Source: Leptospira venezuelensis
Lineage (GTDB): Bacteria; Spirochaetota; Leptospiria; Leptospirales; Leptospiraceae
Length of the DNA: 64,000 nt
Assembly: GCF_002150035.1 (NCBI RefSeq)
Contig: NZ_NETS01000010.1
Span: forward strand, 248,001 to 312,000
Direction of reading: 5' to 3'
In this document: piece after piece, positions 25,088 to 33,601 of the stretch
How the letters are laid out: every line of letters starts with the position of its first letter
How positions within the stretch are numbered: the stretch's first letter is position 1
Made by a program: the position numbers and the translations under genes
The notes under the pieces: model-generated
The model's database searches: none
What the model saw: the letters and a program-made list of their open reading frames with translations, nothing else
What the model was told of the DNA's origin: nothing

Positions 25088-25864
25088 ATGCGAACGTTAA
25101 TTCTTAGCCTATTACTCCTTATCTCTAACACAAACTGTGGGACCTATCTTCTCTTAGAAAACCAAGCAGAGAATGATCAAACAGCGTTCCAAAATTTCGT
25201 TACACTGACATTACTCGATTCTTCCATTGGGCTCGTCCATTATTGGCCGTTAGACGGAGACCTGAAAGACAAAGTAGGAGGCTTAGATCTGACCGCTGTC
25301 GGCGGGACGACTCCAATAATTACTGCAGATCGATTTGGAATTCCGGGAAGAGCTTATTATTATGATGGAGGCGGAGGCTATCACGAATCCATAGCTCAAG
25401 GTCCTCTTTTCTTTGATGGAACAGTTTCCTCATTTACTGTAAGCGCTTGGGTAAAGGGAAAATTTCCTCCCGGGAATAACGGCAGCGAATTTATCTTCTT
25501 AAGCCAAGGAGCCGGGTTAGGTCTCCAGTTATATGCTTTTTCGCCAAGTTCTTGCAACGGGAGAATCAGGGCTTTCACAAACAATGGAGGCTCAGGAGAT
25601 GTAGATGTAGGTACTGATTGCGGAATATATCCGGAAAATCTTTGGTATCATATGGTCTTTACTTGGGATATCCGAACACTCACCGGTTCTTTGTACGTGA
25701 ATAACGTCTTAGTCGGCTCCGGAACCTTCGGAGTAAATCGTCCCTGGGCTACAAATAGCACTTTTCAATTAGGCCGATCCGATCTTTCTTCTCAACTTTT
25801 TGAGGGAGGTATTGACGAAGTGAGGATCTATAATCGGGCAATCTTTCCAGTTTCGAGCTTGTAA
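25088..25864 (+). CDS. LamG/concanavalin A-like lipoprotein
   Basis: A 258-residue predicted lipoprotein. The signal peptide ends at LISNTNCGTY. The rest is one LamG-like jelly-roll: VHYWPLDGDLKDKVGGLDL at the start, SSFTVSAWVKG and NLWYHMVFTWD in the middle, and FEGGIDEVRIYNRAI at the end, the standard closing motif. Such domains bind carbohydrates or act as adhesion modules; the ligand is unknown. A T-tailed hairpin follows at 25921. Confidence 0.85.
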   Translation: MRTLILSLLLLISNTNCGTYLLLENQAENDQTAFQNFVTLTLLDSSIGLVHYWPLDGDLKDKVGGLDLTAVGGTTPIITADRFGIPGRAYYYDGGGGYHESIAQGPLFFDGTVSSFTVSAWVKGKFPPGNNGSEFIFLSQGAGLGLQLYAFSPSSCNGRIRAFTNNGGSGDVDVGTDCGIYPENLWYHMVFTWDIRTLTGSLYVNNVLVGSGTFGVNRPWATNSTFQLGRSDLSSQLFEGGIDEVRIYNRAIFPVSSL

Positions 25865-25920
25865 AAGCGCGTTTTTTAATATAGAAAGTAAGCCATCTTT
25901 ATTTAGATTATATTGGATGA

Positions 25921-25952
25921 AACTTCAGTATTAGATTAACACTGAAGTTTTT
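25921..25952 (+). terminator. Terminator after the LamG gene
   Basis: AACTTCAGT (25921-25929) pairs with ACTGAAGTT (25941-25949) and runs into TTTTT on the plus strand, an intrinsic terminator layout 57 bp after the stop. Confidence 0.65.
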
Positions 25953-25972
25953 ATCAATAAAGATCTTATAGA

Positions 25973-26554
25973 TCAATAACAAGACCAGTCCATATTCGGA
26001 AACTGTTCCTTTATTTCGCCTACTTCAGAATTTCCAAGATAAAATTTGCGCGGTCTGTTCATTAAGTCTGATGGATAATTTTCAAACATAGCAGTAATCA
26101 ATTCCGGCATCGTCACTCCTAGAATACTGCATTGATCGGCTTCTTGTTGAACATTTCCAGTCCAAAGGACACTCTGTTTTTTATCATTAATCGTTATACT
26201 CAATGATTTACTATAAAGAGGAACCGACGAAACATGCACTGTTGCCATATTTGTGCCGACTGCATTTGCCAAACCGTGTTTCACACTTCCTTTAAGCGTT
26301 ATTGATGCAGTCATGTTAAAGTGATAATCTGCATTTTCCTTATTTTCAATAAGCCCGATCTTTTTCAGTTTTACCGATAACATTTTTGCAATTATACCCT
26401 GTTGTGGATCAGTACTTTGATATTGAATCGAATAATTCCCCTTCAAAGGAGCGTTTGTATTCACAGTATTAGTTCTCGTCATTGCCGTTACACAATTGAA
26501 TAGCATGGAGCTGCCACAAAGCATGAATACTGTTAATGTTTTTTTTCCCACCAT
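25973..26554 (-). CDS. Predicted lipoprotein of unknown function
   Basis: A 193-residue protein from the ATG at 26554. The signal peptide ends at SSMLFNCVTA (lipobox FNC). The body carries strand-rich segments, including YHFNMTASITLKGSVKHG and SLSITINDKKQSVLWTGNVQQEADQCSILGVTMPELITAMFENYP. The alternation looks like DUF4136-type outer-membrane lipoproteins, but the match is too weak to name. Two Cys near the end (QCS, WSC) may form a disulfide. It is a single gene. Confidence 0.68.
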   Translation of the reverse strand: MVGKKTLTVFMLCGSSMLFNCVTAMTRTNTVNTNAPLKGNYSIQYQSTDPQQGIIAKMLSVKLKKIGLIENKENADYHFNMTASITLKGSVKHGLANAVGTNMATVHVSSVPLYSKSLSITINDKKQSVLWTGNVQQEADQCSILGVTMPELITAMFENYPSDLMNRPRKFYLGNSEVGEIKEQFPNMDWSCY

Positions 26555-26632
26555 AGTTTCCGTTGATTTCCTTATAATTTTAAACTGATTTCTTCTTAGT
26601 GAAATATGAAAGTATTTTTTTGATCTCGTGCC

Positions 26633-26656
26633 GCATGGGCGAAGGTCCGTAAAGCC
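26633..26656 (+). repeat. Relic of a dispersed repeat (copy of 29175-29198)
   Basis: The 24 bases GCATGGGCGAAG... at 26633-26656 match 29175-29198 at about 21 of 24 positions. No gene spans it. It is probably an eroded fragment of the same interspersed family. Confidence 0.45.
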
Positions 26657-26810
26657 AGCATTACTGCAAGACCCCAACTCCTGCTTGCTGGAACTCTAAC
26701 CCGAGAAGCATCACCAAAAGAGTTAGATTGCGCACCAGGCTCAGAATATCGATTCGAAAAAGAATTTAAAAAGTGGGGAAGCTGCAGCTCATAAAAAGAC
26801 CCAAAAACAA

Positions 26811-27965
26811 CTAACGCTTTTTTGCAATCTTACGTTTTGGCTTCTTCTTAACTTTAGGCAATTGGTCTTGAACTGCTTTAAAATATTCGCAGACAAGATG
26901 ATCCGACCAAGATATCGCTTTCCATCCTTCAAAATATGCGATATGGCTTCCCCTTTTTGTATAAACATGGATCGAATTCGGAAGGTTTTCCAACCAATGC
27001 AAATTTTCTAAAACATTCTGATTTACGCAGATGGGATCATCCTTTGCATTTAAAATCATAATCGGAGTTCGGATATTTTTCATTACAACCGCAGGGTTCG
27101 AATGCCTGTAATATTCTTCCTTATCGTCAAAACCGGAGAGACTGTGTAAACGATCCTGGAATTCGCCCAAAGTTTTGGATTCCATCACCTTCTGAAATCC
27201 TCCTACGGAAGATAAAGTTTCATAATGGCGTTTCAAAAAATAATTAATGAGTCTTTGGCCCATGATCTTACTATAAACCGGATGAACCCTATGAAATGCT
27301 TTTTCGATATCATATGCGGGAGAAATTGCTACTGCTGCATCCAATAAACTTTTCTTTCCGGATTCTCCCAAGTATCTAGCGAGCAATCCGGAGCCAGCAG
27401 AAATCCCCACACCAAACAAAGGACTATTCGGAAATTTTTTCTTAATGTACAAGAGTTGTTCTTTTAAATCCGAACTAGAACCCATTGTGTTTATCTGCGG
27501 CTTAGGAAGAGGAAGATTCCCATGTCCTCTCCTAATACAAACCACAGAAGCCCATCCCAATTGAGTTCCGATTCCTTTTACAATAGACTTAACGTCTTGC
27601 TCATCCCCGCTGATTGTATGAAAGACAATCGCAATTGGGTCGGAATCCGTTTTTTTCTTTCCATCAATATTGGACCAGGCAAGTCCAGTGACTCCACCAT
27701 CCTTCATTTTAAGATATTCCAACTTATCGTAGCGAAAAAAGTCGGAACGATATTCTCTAAAAAGTAAGAGAGCCAGCATTAGATGATTATTAAAACACCA
27801 GAACGTAGGAAAATATTTCCTAGTTAAACGAGGACAATTTGCAATTACCCTTCTCACAAACTCGCCTTCACTGAACCGAAGAACAGGTTTTTCTAACACC
27901 TCAAGATAATAGTAAAATAAAAATGCGAGAATAAGAAATAAAACAAAAGAGAAGAACGAGAGCAT
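26811..27965 (-). CDS. Membrane-anchored alpha/beta hydrolase (YheT/ABHD-like)
   Basis: A 384-residue protein with an N-terminal membrane anchor (FSFVLFLILAFLFYYYL). An alpha/beta hydrolase follows: AIVFHTISGDEQD (oxyanion), VCIRRGHGNLPL, FGVGISAGSGLLARYLGE (Ser nucleophile in GISAGS), ILNAKDDPIC (Asp) and KRGSHIAYFEGW (His). The DDPI and GSHIAYFEG wording is typical of the YheT/ABHD1-3 group of esterases or lipases. The C-terminus is a basic Lys/Arg-rich tail. The substrate is not known. Confidence 0.82.
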   Translation of the reverse strand: MLSFFSFVLFLILAFLFYYYLEVLEKPVLRFSEGEFVRRVIANCPRLTRKYFPTFWCFNNHLMLALLLFREYRSDFFRYDKLEYLKMKDGGVTGLAWSNIDGKKKTDSDPIAIVFHTISGDEQDVKSIVKGIGTQLGWASVVCIRRGHGNLPLPKPQINTMGSSSDLKEQLLYIKKKFPNSPLFGVGISAGSGLLARYLGESGKKSLLDAAVAISPAYDIEKAFHRVHPVYSKIMGQRLINYFLKRHYETLSSVGGFQKVMESKTLGEFQDRLHSLSGFDDKEEYYRHSNPAVVMKNIRTPIMILNAKDDPICVNQNVLENLHWLENLPNSIHVYTKRGSHIAYFEGWKAISWSDHLVCEYFKAVQDQLPKVKKKPKRKIAKKR

Positions 27966-28136
27966 GTAATAGTCCGAATGAAATTACTTTTGGAAAGAAT
28001 AGGTGGAGAAAGGTTAGGGTCTATTACTTTATTCTCACACAAAGGCCCGGAGGATGATTGCTGTTTGAGTTTATTTGGAATTCATTTAGTGGTTGTAACT
28101 TTTGTGAGATTCAGCCATAAGTAATATATAAAACCA

Positions 28137-28337
28137 TTATATTAAAGAATTATGAAGTTCCATTTCTTTCTGTAAAATTGTATTAATAATTGAACTAAGG
28201 TCTTTGCTCTTTTTAAGAGCTATTTTTTTATAATACTCTTCTAATTGAGGATCCAAATAAATCGGAAAATGAAGGTCCTTAAGATCTCGTGAATAAGTCC
28301 CACGTTTGCCTTTTGAAAAATCGTATTCGTCTCTCAT
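28137..28337 (-). CDS. brnA: BrnA-type antitoxin
   Basis: A 66-residue protein following brnT by 1 bp. The N-terminal YDFSKGKRGTYSRD and FPIYLDPQLEEYYKKIA are characteristic of BrnA antitoxins, which combine a toxin-binding part with a ribbon-helix-helix-type DNA-binding part. It should neutralise BrnT and autoregulate the operon. Gene order toxin then antitoxin is the usual one for this family. Confidence 0.75.
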   Translation of the reverse strand: MRDEYDFSKGKRGTYSRDLKDLHFPIYLDPQLEEYYKKIALKKSKDLSSIINTILQKEMELHNSLI

Positions 28338-28338
28338 A

Positions 28339-28632
28339 TCAGTTAATATCGTTTGAATAATATTGAATTTCTTCTGATTTAGTTGCTTTTCTCGCAGATA
28401 CTATTCTTATAATCTCTTCCCCGTTTTTCGATCTATCAACAAAAATAACGACTGCGATCGTAATATTTTCAATTTTTCCTAAAGCAATTTCTCTCAATTC
28501 TTCTACTGAATGATCCGGATCCGGCAAATAGATTGCTTTAGGGTCAGCAAAAACTAAAGAGGCTTCTCCAAAGGAAAGGTTATGTTTTTGGATATTAATC
28601 CTTTCCTTTTCAACATCCCATTCGAAACGCAT
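28339..28632 (-). CDS. brnT: BrnT-family toxin (RelE-like ribonuclease)
   Basis: A 97-residue protein with BrnT features: FEWDVEKERINIQKHNLSFGEASLVFADP at the start, a central REIALGKI strand, and IIRIVSARKATKSEEIQYY at the end, with the Arg/Lys/Tyr residues used by the RelE-like fold. Family members cleave mRNA and block translation. It is the first gene of a two-gene toxin-antitoxin operon with brnA, at the edge of an accessory patch containing repeats and transposase remains. Confidence 0.82.
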   Translation of the reverse strand: MRFEWDVEKERINIQKHNLSFGEASLVFADPKAIYLPDPDHSVEELREIALGKIENITIAVVIFVDRSKNGEEIIRIVSARKATKSEEIQYYSNDIN

Positions 28633-29437
28633 TTAAGCATATTGAGGCGATACTTAATAGACGTAAATAGTTTTCCGTTGGTCCATTTATGAGTTCGCTC
28701 ATAGTTTGTTCTCCGAACTCAGGTGCCATCAACTTAGAAACCTTAGTATGATCTGTCTTTCAAGTTAACGAAAATCATCCGTAACTTTTATTTTTGCGAG
28801 CCTCAGAATACTTCTGGGTCCAGCAGACTCAAGACAGTTTTGGGGGATGTCTCCCCCTCGCTCCAGCCGCGTTGCACGCGTCTTTCTTTACCCAAGCGAG
28901 CGACCCATAGGGAGCAAGATTCCCGAAGGGTGACTGAACGAAGTGAAGTCAAATGTTTAATGAAACAAGCTGTACTTGGATTAATTCGATATCTCCGGGA
29001 ATCCGCAGTCTCCGAACCCCGGACCGGATTCGTTATAATTCAGTTTTTTTTATTCTCACGCAGAGTCGCGAATGCACGGAGAACTTATCACTATATATTT
29101 CTCTGTGTAATTTTTTAGGCTTCATACGAATATCACCGAGTTCACAGAAAGGGTAGAAGAAAGTAGTTACGCGTGCATGGGCGAAGATTCGCAAAGCCGC
29201 CCACAAATAACAAACCTCTTCACTTGTAGGAGCTCCTACATGAGGAGTATTAGAAAAATTGATTGTAAAATTAGAAATTTGTGATAGAGGATTTTCTTTG
29301 AACAACTACTAGAATCCGCCACCATCCCCCACCCAGAAGGGTGGGAATTTACCTTACAAGCCCAGACGGAACCGAATTTCCATTCTACTCAAATGACTAA
29401 CTGCAATTCTTATACATTCGGTTAATTACTCCCTTAC
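28633..29437. other. Gene-poor accessory stretch with repeat fragments
   Basis: No credible gene is visible in about 800 bp between brnT and the transposase relic. It holds GC-rich mosaic pieces: a GGGGGA/TCCCCC hairpin (28842-28857), a GCGAGCGACCCATAGGGA block (28896-28913) repeated at about 54935-54952, and the palindromic repeat described at 29225-29345. Base composition differs from the surrounding AT-rich genome. Confidence 0.5.
29225..29345 (+). repeat. Dispersed palindromic repeat, copy A
   Basis: It begins with the perfect palindrome TGTAGGAGCTCCTACA (29225-29240). An A-rich stretch follows (around 29250-29285), then a GC-rich end with the hairpin CCCACCC-AGAA-GGGTGGG (29328-29345). 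The same order, palindrome, A-rich stretch, then CCAC...CCCCC, recurs at 55011-55130. This is an interspersed element family, not a coding gene. Confidence 0.6.
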
Positions 29438-29701
29438 ATTACTAAAGTTCGGAGACCTCAAAGTAACGGATATGTTGAACGTATTCACAGAACTTTACTC
29501 TATGTACATTTCAGGATCGCAGGTAAAACTAAATTCTACGAATCGATCGAATAGATGCAGATCGATTTGGAAATCTTTTTTGAAGAATACAATTACAAGA
29601 GAGCTTACCAAGGAAGAAACATGAATGGAAGAACTCCATTCCAAGTCTTCATCGAGGGCATTAAGACAAAAGAATTGGAGGTCGACCAAATGGAAAATTA
29701 G
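29438..29701 (+). pseudogene. Decayed 3' end of an IS481-family transposase
   Basis: In one frame the DNA reads RPQSNGYVERIHRTL, then FRIAGKTKFYESIE, a TAG stop at 29552-29554, then MQIDLEIFFEEYNYKRAYQG and NMNGRTPFQVFIEG before the final TAG at 29699-29701. This is the C-terminal DDE-integrase part of IS481-type transposases, including the final catalytic Glu region and the YN.KRAHQG / NGRTP motifs. The N-terminal two-thirds is missing and an in-frame stop is present, so it is non-functional. No terminal inverted repeats were identified. Confidence 0.75.
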
Positions 29702-29748
29702 AACAAGCGTTCAGGAGAAGTGTAAGGTGAATACTATCTCTGTACAAA

Positions 29749-30222
29749 TTATTCTTCCTTCATAAATGAAACGGTTTCAACCATTTCATCCAATGCATGT
29801 CGGAAGAACCCCAAAAAGTCTTTTTCAAATTTAATTTCCATATTTTCCATTACAAAGAGAAACTGCTGGATAAGTAACAATTTTGAATAAAATTTTTCTC
29901 CGAAATCAACATATAATCTCTTTCCAATCTCGTCAGACAATGTCTTTCTCAGAAGCAACAATTGCCTACTTTGTAAAGCATCATTTTCCTCCGTAAGACA
30001 TTCTTTATAAAAGAAATCGACTAATTCATCGAAATCGGATTGAGTCTTTATTATTTCCGAATATTCTGTATTATACAGAGACGGATAAATAGTTGCTTGT
30101 ATATTATGCATTTTCCAAGCCCAAAGCTCAACATAAAGTGTTATCCTTTCCAAGTGGATATATTTTTCGTCTACAGATGACTTTCGATAGTGTAATTTAA
30201 ATGTTTCAATAGTATAACGCAT
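29749..30222 (-). CDS. Probable immunity protein of the RHS-type toxin
   Basis: A 157-residue, helix-rich cytoplasmic protein with no signal peptide (LWAWKMHNIQATIYPSLYN; QQFLFVMENMEIKFEKDFLG). I recognise no family. Its ATG lies 2 bp after the stop of the RHS C-terminal fragment on the same strand, the standard placement of an immunity gene for a polymorphic toxin. Its function is inferred from that position only. Confidence 0.55.
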   Translation of the reverse strand: MRYTIETFKLHYRKSSVDEKYIHLERITLYVELWAWKMHNIQATIYPSLYNTEYSEIIKTQSDFDELVDFFYKECLTEENDALQSRQLLLLRKTLSDEIGKRLYVDFGEKFYSKLLLIQQFLFVMENMEIKFEKDFLGFFRHALDEMVETVSFMKEE

Positions 30223-30224
30223 AC

Positions 30225-31244
30225 TTAATAGTTCACGAAATTATTTTGACCAGATAGATTTTCAACGTCAATACGATATTCCTTGCCTTTAAAATCAAAT
30301 GTCTCTTGGAGATTTGTCTTATTTACACTCTTCGGCATCGGGCTTCTACTAATCTTACCACGCATTTTCTCAATAGCTTGCTTGAATTTTTCTGATTTAT
30401 GAAATCCCTTTGGAAGAGGCTTGTGGAGGTTATGCTTATTTTTAACATCATATTCCAATTGATCTAACGCATTGAATCCTTGTCTTTTTAATACTCCAGG
30501 TCGTTCTGGATTAACTCGAACCGTATCCCAAAAATAATCATTTTTACCTTGCTGGAGCTGAAATTTAACAGATGCCCAACCCTCCTCTCGGTTTTTAACT
30601 TTATTTTTTTCATATTCAAACACCCGAGGGCCAGTTATTTCATCACTTGCATCCCCAATTGGGCCACTTGGCGTTACAAGGGTTCCGAGCGTTCCGAGGA
30701 CTTTTAATGTATTAGAAGCGACTTTCGGAAGCGCCTTAGAAGCTTGCGTTGCCGCTCCTTCGACAGCTTTTGCCGCCTCCGCAGCAACTCCCTGAACAGC
30801 CTTCGAACCAGTCTCAATCCCTTTCAAGATTAGATCTGGCATATTATTTATAAGGTGCCCAGTAGGATCCTTATAACGAATCGGATTCCCAGCAACATAC
30901 GAGAATCTATTCCAACCTTGCGTACTCCTCGCCCCATCTATTACACTATCCCCACTCGTAAACCTTGCGATCTGCGGATCATAATATCTCGCATTATAAA
31001 AATAGAAATTCGTCTCTCTATCTAACTCCTGAGAGTTATACTTAGGAGCAAAGTCAAGAGTTCCTCTTTGGACAAGAGTCTCTCCGTATGGCTCGTACTG
31101 CATCCTCGAGAGAGTATGAGCACCCTCATCTAATACGTGAGCGACAGAATCTACTTGGTCAGTTAAGAAATACTCGGTGACTCCATCTTCATTTAGAGCA
31201 GCGATTCGAACTCCATTTAGGGTAACGGATATTTTGCTCAGAAT
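30225..31244 (-). pseudogene. 5'-truncated RHS core with C-terminal toxin-like domain
   Basis: The open frame runs from after a TGA at 31245 to the stop at 30225 (about 340 residues); the first ATG is at 31103. The N-terminal part is an RHS repeat core (YFLTDQVDSVAHVLDEG, RMQYEPYGE, NFYFYNARYYDPQIARFTSGD, WNRFSYVAGNPIRYKDPTG), which normally closes the RHS cage. After the PTG marker come an Ala-rich linker and an unshared C-terminal domain of about 180 residues (NDYFWDTVRVNPERPG ... QETFDFKGKEYRI). The upstream RHS shell is absent, so it is an orphan C-terminal module. The tail has no toxin family I can name. The following gene is its likely immunity partner. Confidence 0.72.
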
Positions 31245-31659
31245 TCAGAAATGAACTTACATACTTTCATCATATAAAGATCGATTTTATTATAAAAAAT
31301 TCAACCCACATACCCCCTTCCACCAAAACACTTCTCTCACAATTTTATATTAAATATTCATAATACTTACTCGTCCCACCATTTCGATTGAGTATAAAAC
31401 TTATCTCTTAAAATGAGACATATCCACACCCACCGCTTTCTTGCAGCCTGAACCTTGCCGCCCCCACAGCTTGCGAACAAATGTTCAACAAAAACGAACA
31501 CTGTTTCAAAGACTTTTATTCCGATGAATTTTTCTTGTCGGGAATCCCCGTACAATCCATCTTTTACCAGAACAATCGTTCTACTTCAAACGGATAGAAT
31601 TCTATCTGTTGATCCGCAAGTTCAAAAATTCGTTATCCGAGGACATCAGAGGGATCCAA
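31245..31659. other. Gene-free 415-bp region
   Basis: The region is AT-rich and separates the RHS remnant from the SDR/thiolase operon. No RHS-like frame was found upstream of the TGA at 31245. It presumably contains the promoter of the operon starting at 31660; I see no clear -35/-10 pair and no hairpin worth naming. Confidence 0.45.
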
Positions 31660-32427
31660 ATGGCAAAACAATTCGAAGGTAAAGTTGCATTAGTTACGGG
31701 AGCCGCATCTCCCAGAGGTTTAGGTCGCGCTATCGCTAATACTATCGCAAGAGATGGTGGAGATGTAGTCGTAGTAGACTTGAATAAGGAGCATATCGAG
31801 CAAGCTGCTGCGGATATCGCTAAAGAATTCGGCGTTAAAACATTAGGTATTCCAGTAAACGTTACTAAGCCTGAAGATTGCGACGCTGCTATCAACGCTG
31901 TTAAAGAAAAATTCGGTAAACTGGACTTCTTAGTAAACAACGCAGGCGTTCTGAAAGATAATCTTTTTATCAGAATGAGCGAACAAGAGTATGATTTCGT
32001 AATGGATGTGAACGCAAAAGGTGTATTCTTAATGACTAAGTATGCTTCTAAACTTCTTTTAAAAGCTCCTTCCGGTAGAATTGTGAACATCTCTTCTCTT
32101 TCAGGTCTTTCTGGCCAACCTGGTCAAGCGAACTATTCTTCTTCAAAAGCTGCTGTGATCGCTCTTACTAAAGTTGCTGCGAGAGAATTTTCTGGTAGAA
32201 ACGTTCTAGTAAATGCGGTTTGCCCTGGTTACGTACAAACGGATATGACTGCTTCTCTTCCTGAAGAAGTTCAGAAAAAACTTACCGATCCTATGTTCAT
32301 TCCTCTAAAGAGACCTGGTACTCAACAAGAGATCGCTAACGCTGTAGAATTCTTCCTTTCCGATAAAGCATCCTATATCACTGGTGTTTTCCTCCGTGTA
32401 GACGGTGGCGCCGGTATCGGAATGTAA
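31660..32427 (+). CDS. FabG-like short-chain dehydrogenase
   Basis: A 255-residue SDR from the ATG at 31660, with GAGGGATCC before it. NAD(P)-binding TGAASPRGLGRA, NNAGVL, catalytic Ser in VNISSLSG, Tyr/Lys in YSSSKAA, and CPGYVQTDMT with the usual downstream loop. It resembles 3-oxoacyl-[ACP] or 3-hydroxyacyl-CoA dehydrogenases. It is followed within about 10 bp by a thiolase and then a zinc-ribbon/OB-fold gene, so it probably performs the 3-hydroxyacyl/3-oxoacyl step of a beta-oxidation-like or acyl-CoA pathway. Confidence 0.87.
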   Translation: MAKQFEGKVALVTGAASPRGLGRAIANTIARDGGDVVVVDLNKEHIEQAAADIAKEFGVKTLGIPVNVTKPEDCDAAINAVKEKFGKLDFLVNNAGVLKDNLFIRMSEQEYDFVMDVNAKGVFLMTKYASKLLLKAPSGRIVNISSLSGLSGQPGQANYSSSKAAVIALTKVAAREFSGRNVLVNAVCPGYVQTDMTASLPEEVQKKLTDPMFIPLKRPGTQQEIANAVEFFLSDKASYITGVFLRVDGGAGIGM

Positions 32428-32437
32428 GGAGTCAATC

Positions 32438-33601
32438 ATGAGAGAAGTAGCAATCATCGGGGCCTATGAAACGGTCCACGGTAATCATAAAGACAGAACT
32501 CTTAGAGATTTAGTTACTGAAGCGGGTAATGGAGCAATCAAAGATTCAGGCATAGACAGAAAGGAAATCCAAGCTGTTTATGTTGGGAACTATGCAGGTA
32601 ATGAGTTTAACGCTCAAAATACAATGGGTTCTTATGCGGCCAACTTACTTGGATTAGGTGATCGTCCTGCGATCAGGACGGAAGGAGCTTGTGCTTCTGG
32701 CGGAATCGCAATGAGACAAGGTGTTCTTGCTGTTGCATCCGGCCTATATGACACAGTATTAGTTCTGGGCGTGGAAAAAATGAATGGTTTAGATCCGGAA
32801 ACTACGATGGAAATCGTAGCAAGAGGTCAAGACCAAGATGTAGAAGGCGGATATTGTATTTCAGGACCTTCTGGTTTTGCATTAAACGCAATCCGTCACA
32901 TGCATGAGTTCGGAACTACGAAAGAAATGCTCGCGACCGTTGCAGAAAAAAATTACTTTCACGGTAGTTTGAATCCATTCGCTCATAAACAAAAAGAAAT
33001 TTCTTTCAATAATATTATGAGAGCAAGAATGGTAACAACTCCATTCGGTTTTCATGATGTTTCCTTGGTTACGGACGCTTCTGCAGCAGTTGTGATCACT
33101 ACGAAAGAAAAAGCAAAATCCGTTCGTAAAGACTATGTTTTAGTAAAGGGTTCCGGAATTGGTGGAGACTACTTCAATGTAGCTCTTAAGAAAGATTCCG
33201 TTAGCTTCCCCGCATCTGTGCAAGCAGCCACTGAGGCATTTAAAATGGCAGGTGTGGAAAGAAAGGACATCGATGTTCTGGAATGCCATGACTGCTTCAC
33301 AATCACTGAGATCATCAATATAGAAGATCTCGGATTCGTGGAAAAAGGAAAAGGTGGCCAGTTCACTAAAGATGGCCACACTCGATTAGGTGGAAAACTT
33401 CCAGTAAACACTTCCGGCGGTTTAAAAGCAAAAGGTCATCCCGTTGGAGCTACAGGCGTTGGCCAAGTTGTAGAAATGACCTACCAACTCAGAGATCAAT
33501 CCGAAAAACGACAAGTTGCCAATGCTCGCACCGCATTAACTCACGTACTTGGTGGCCCAGGTGCAGTTAGTATAGTGCATATTCTGCAGAGGGGGGAATA
33601 A
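32438..33601 (+). CDS. Thiolase-like acetyl-CoA acyltransferase (SCP2/paaJ-type)
   Basis: A 387-residue thiolase-fold protein from the ATG at 32438, with TAAGGAGTC upstream. The active-site Cys is in EGACASGG (about residue 85). GHPVGATG holds the C-terminal His region, and VLGGPGAVSIVHIL closes the fold, where the second catalytic Cys of biosynthetic thiolases is replaced by other residues, as in the SCP2-thiolase group. The protein is paired with a DUF35-type zinc-ribbon protein that begins at its stop codon. The pair likely makes one enzyme complex that cleaves or condenses beta-ketoacyl-CoA; the substrate is unknown. Confidence 0.88.
   Translation: MREVAIIGAYETVHGNHKDRTLRDLVTEAGNGAIKDSGIDRKEIQAVYVGNYAGNEFNAQNTMGSYAANLLGLGDRPAIRTEGACASGGIAMRQGVLAVASGLYDTVLVLGVEKMNGLDPETTMEIVARGQDQDVEGGYCISGPSGFALNAIRHMHEFGTTKEMLATVAEKNYFHGSLNPFAHKQKEISFNNIMRARMVTTPFGFHDVSLVTDASAAVVITTKEKAKSVRKDYVLVKGSGIGGDYFNVALKKDSVSFPASVQAATEAFKMAGVERKDIDVLECHDCFTITEIINIEDLGFVEKGKGGQFTKDGHTRLGGKLPVNTSGGLKAKGHPVGATGVGQVVEMTYQLRDQSEKRQVANARTALTHVLGGPGAVSIVHILQRGE

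Noticed and set aside
28840..29118. Plus-strand ORF of about 92 codons beside brnT
   Set aside because: Falls in the repetitive, GC-rich patch with no family resemblance and no ribosome-binding site.
31602..32090. Minus-strand ORF overlapping the FabG-like gene
   Set aside because: Antisense of a conserved SDR frame, so it is a shadow of it.
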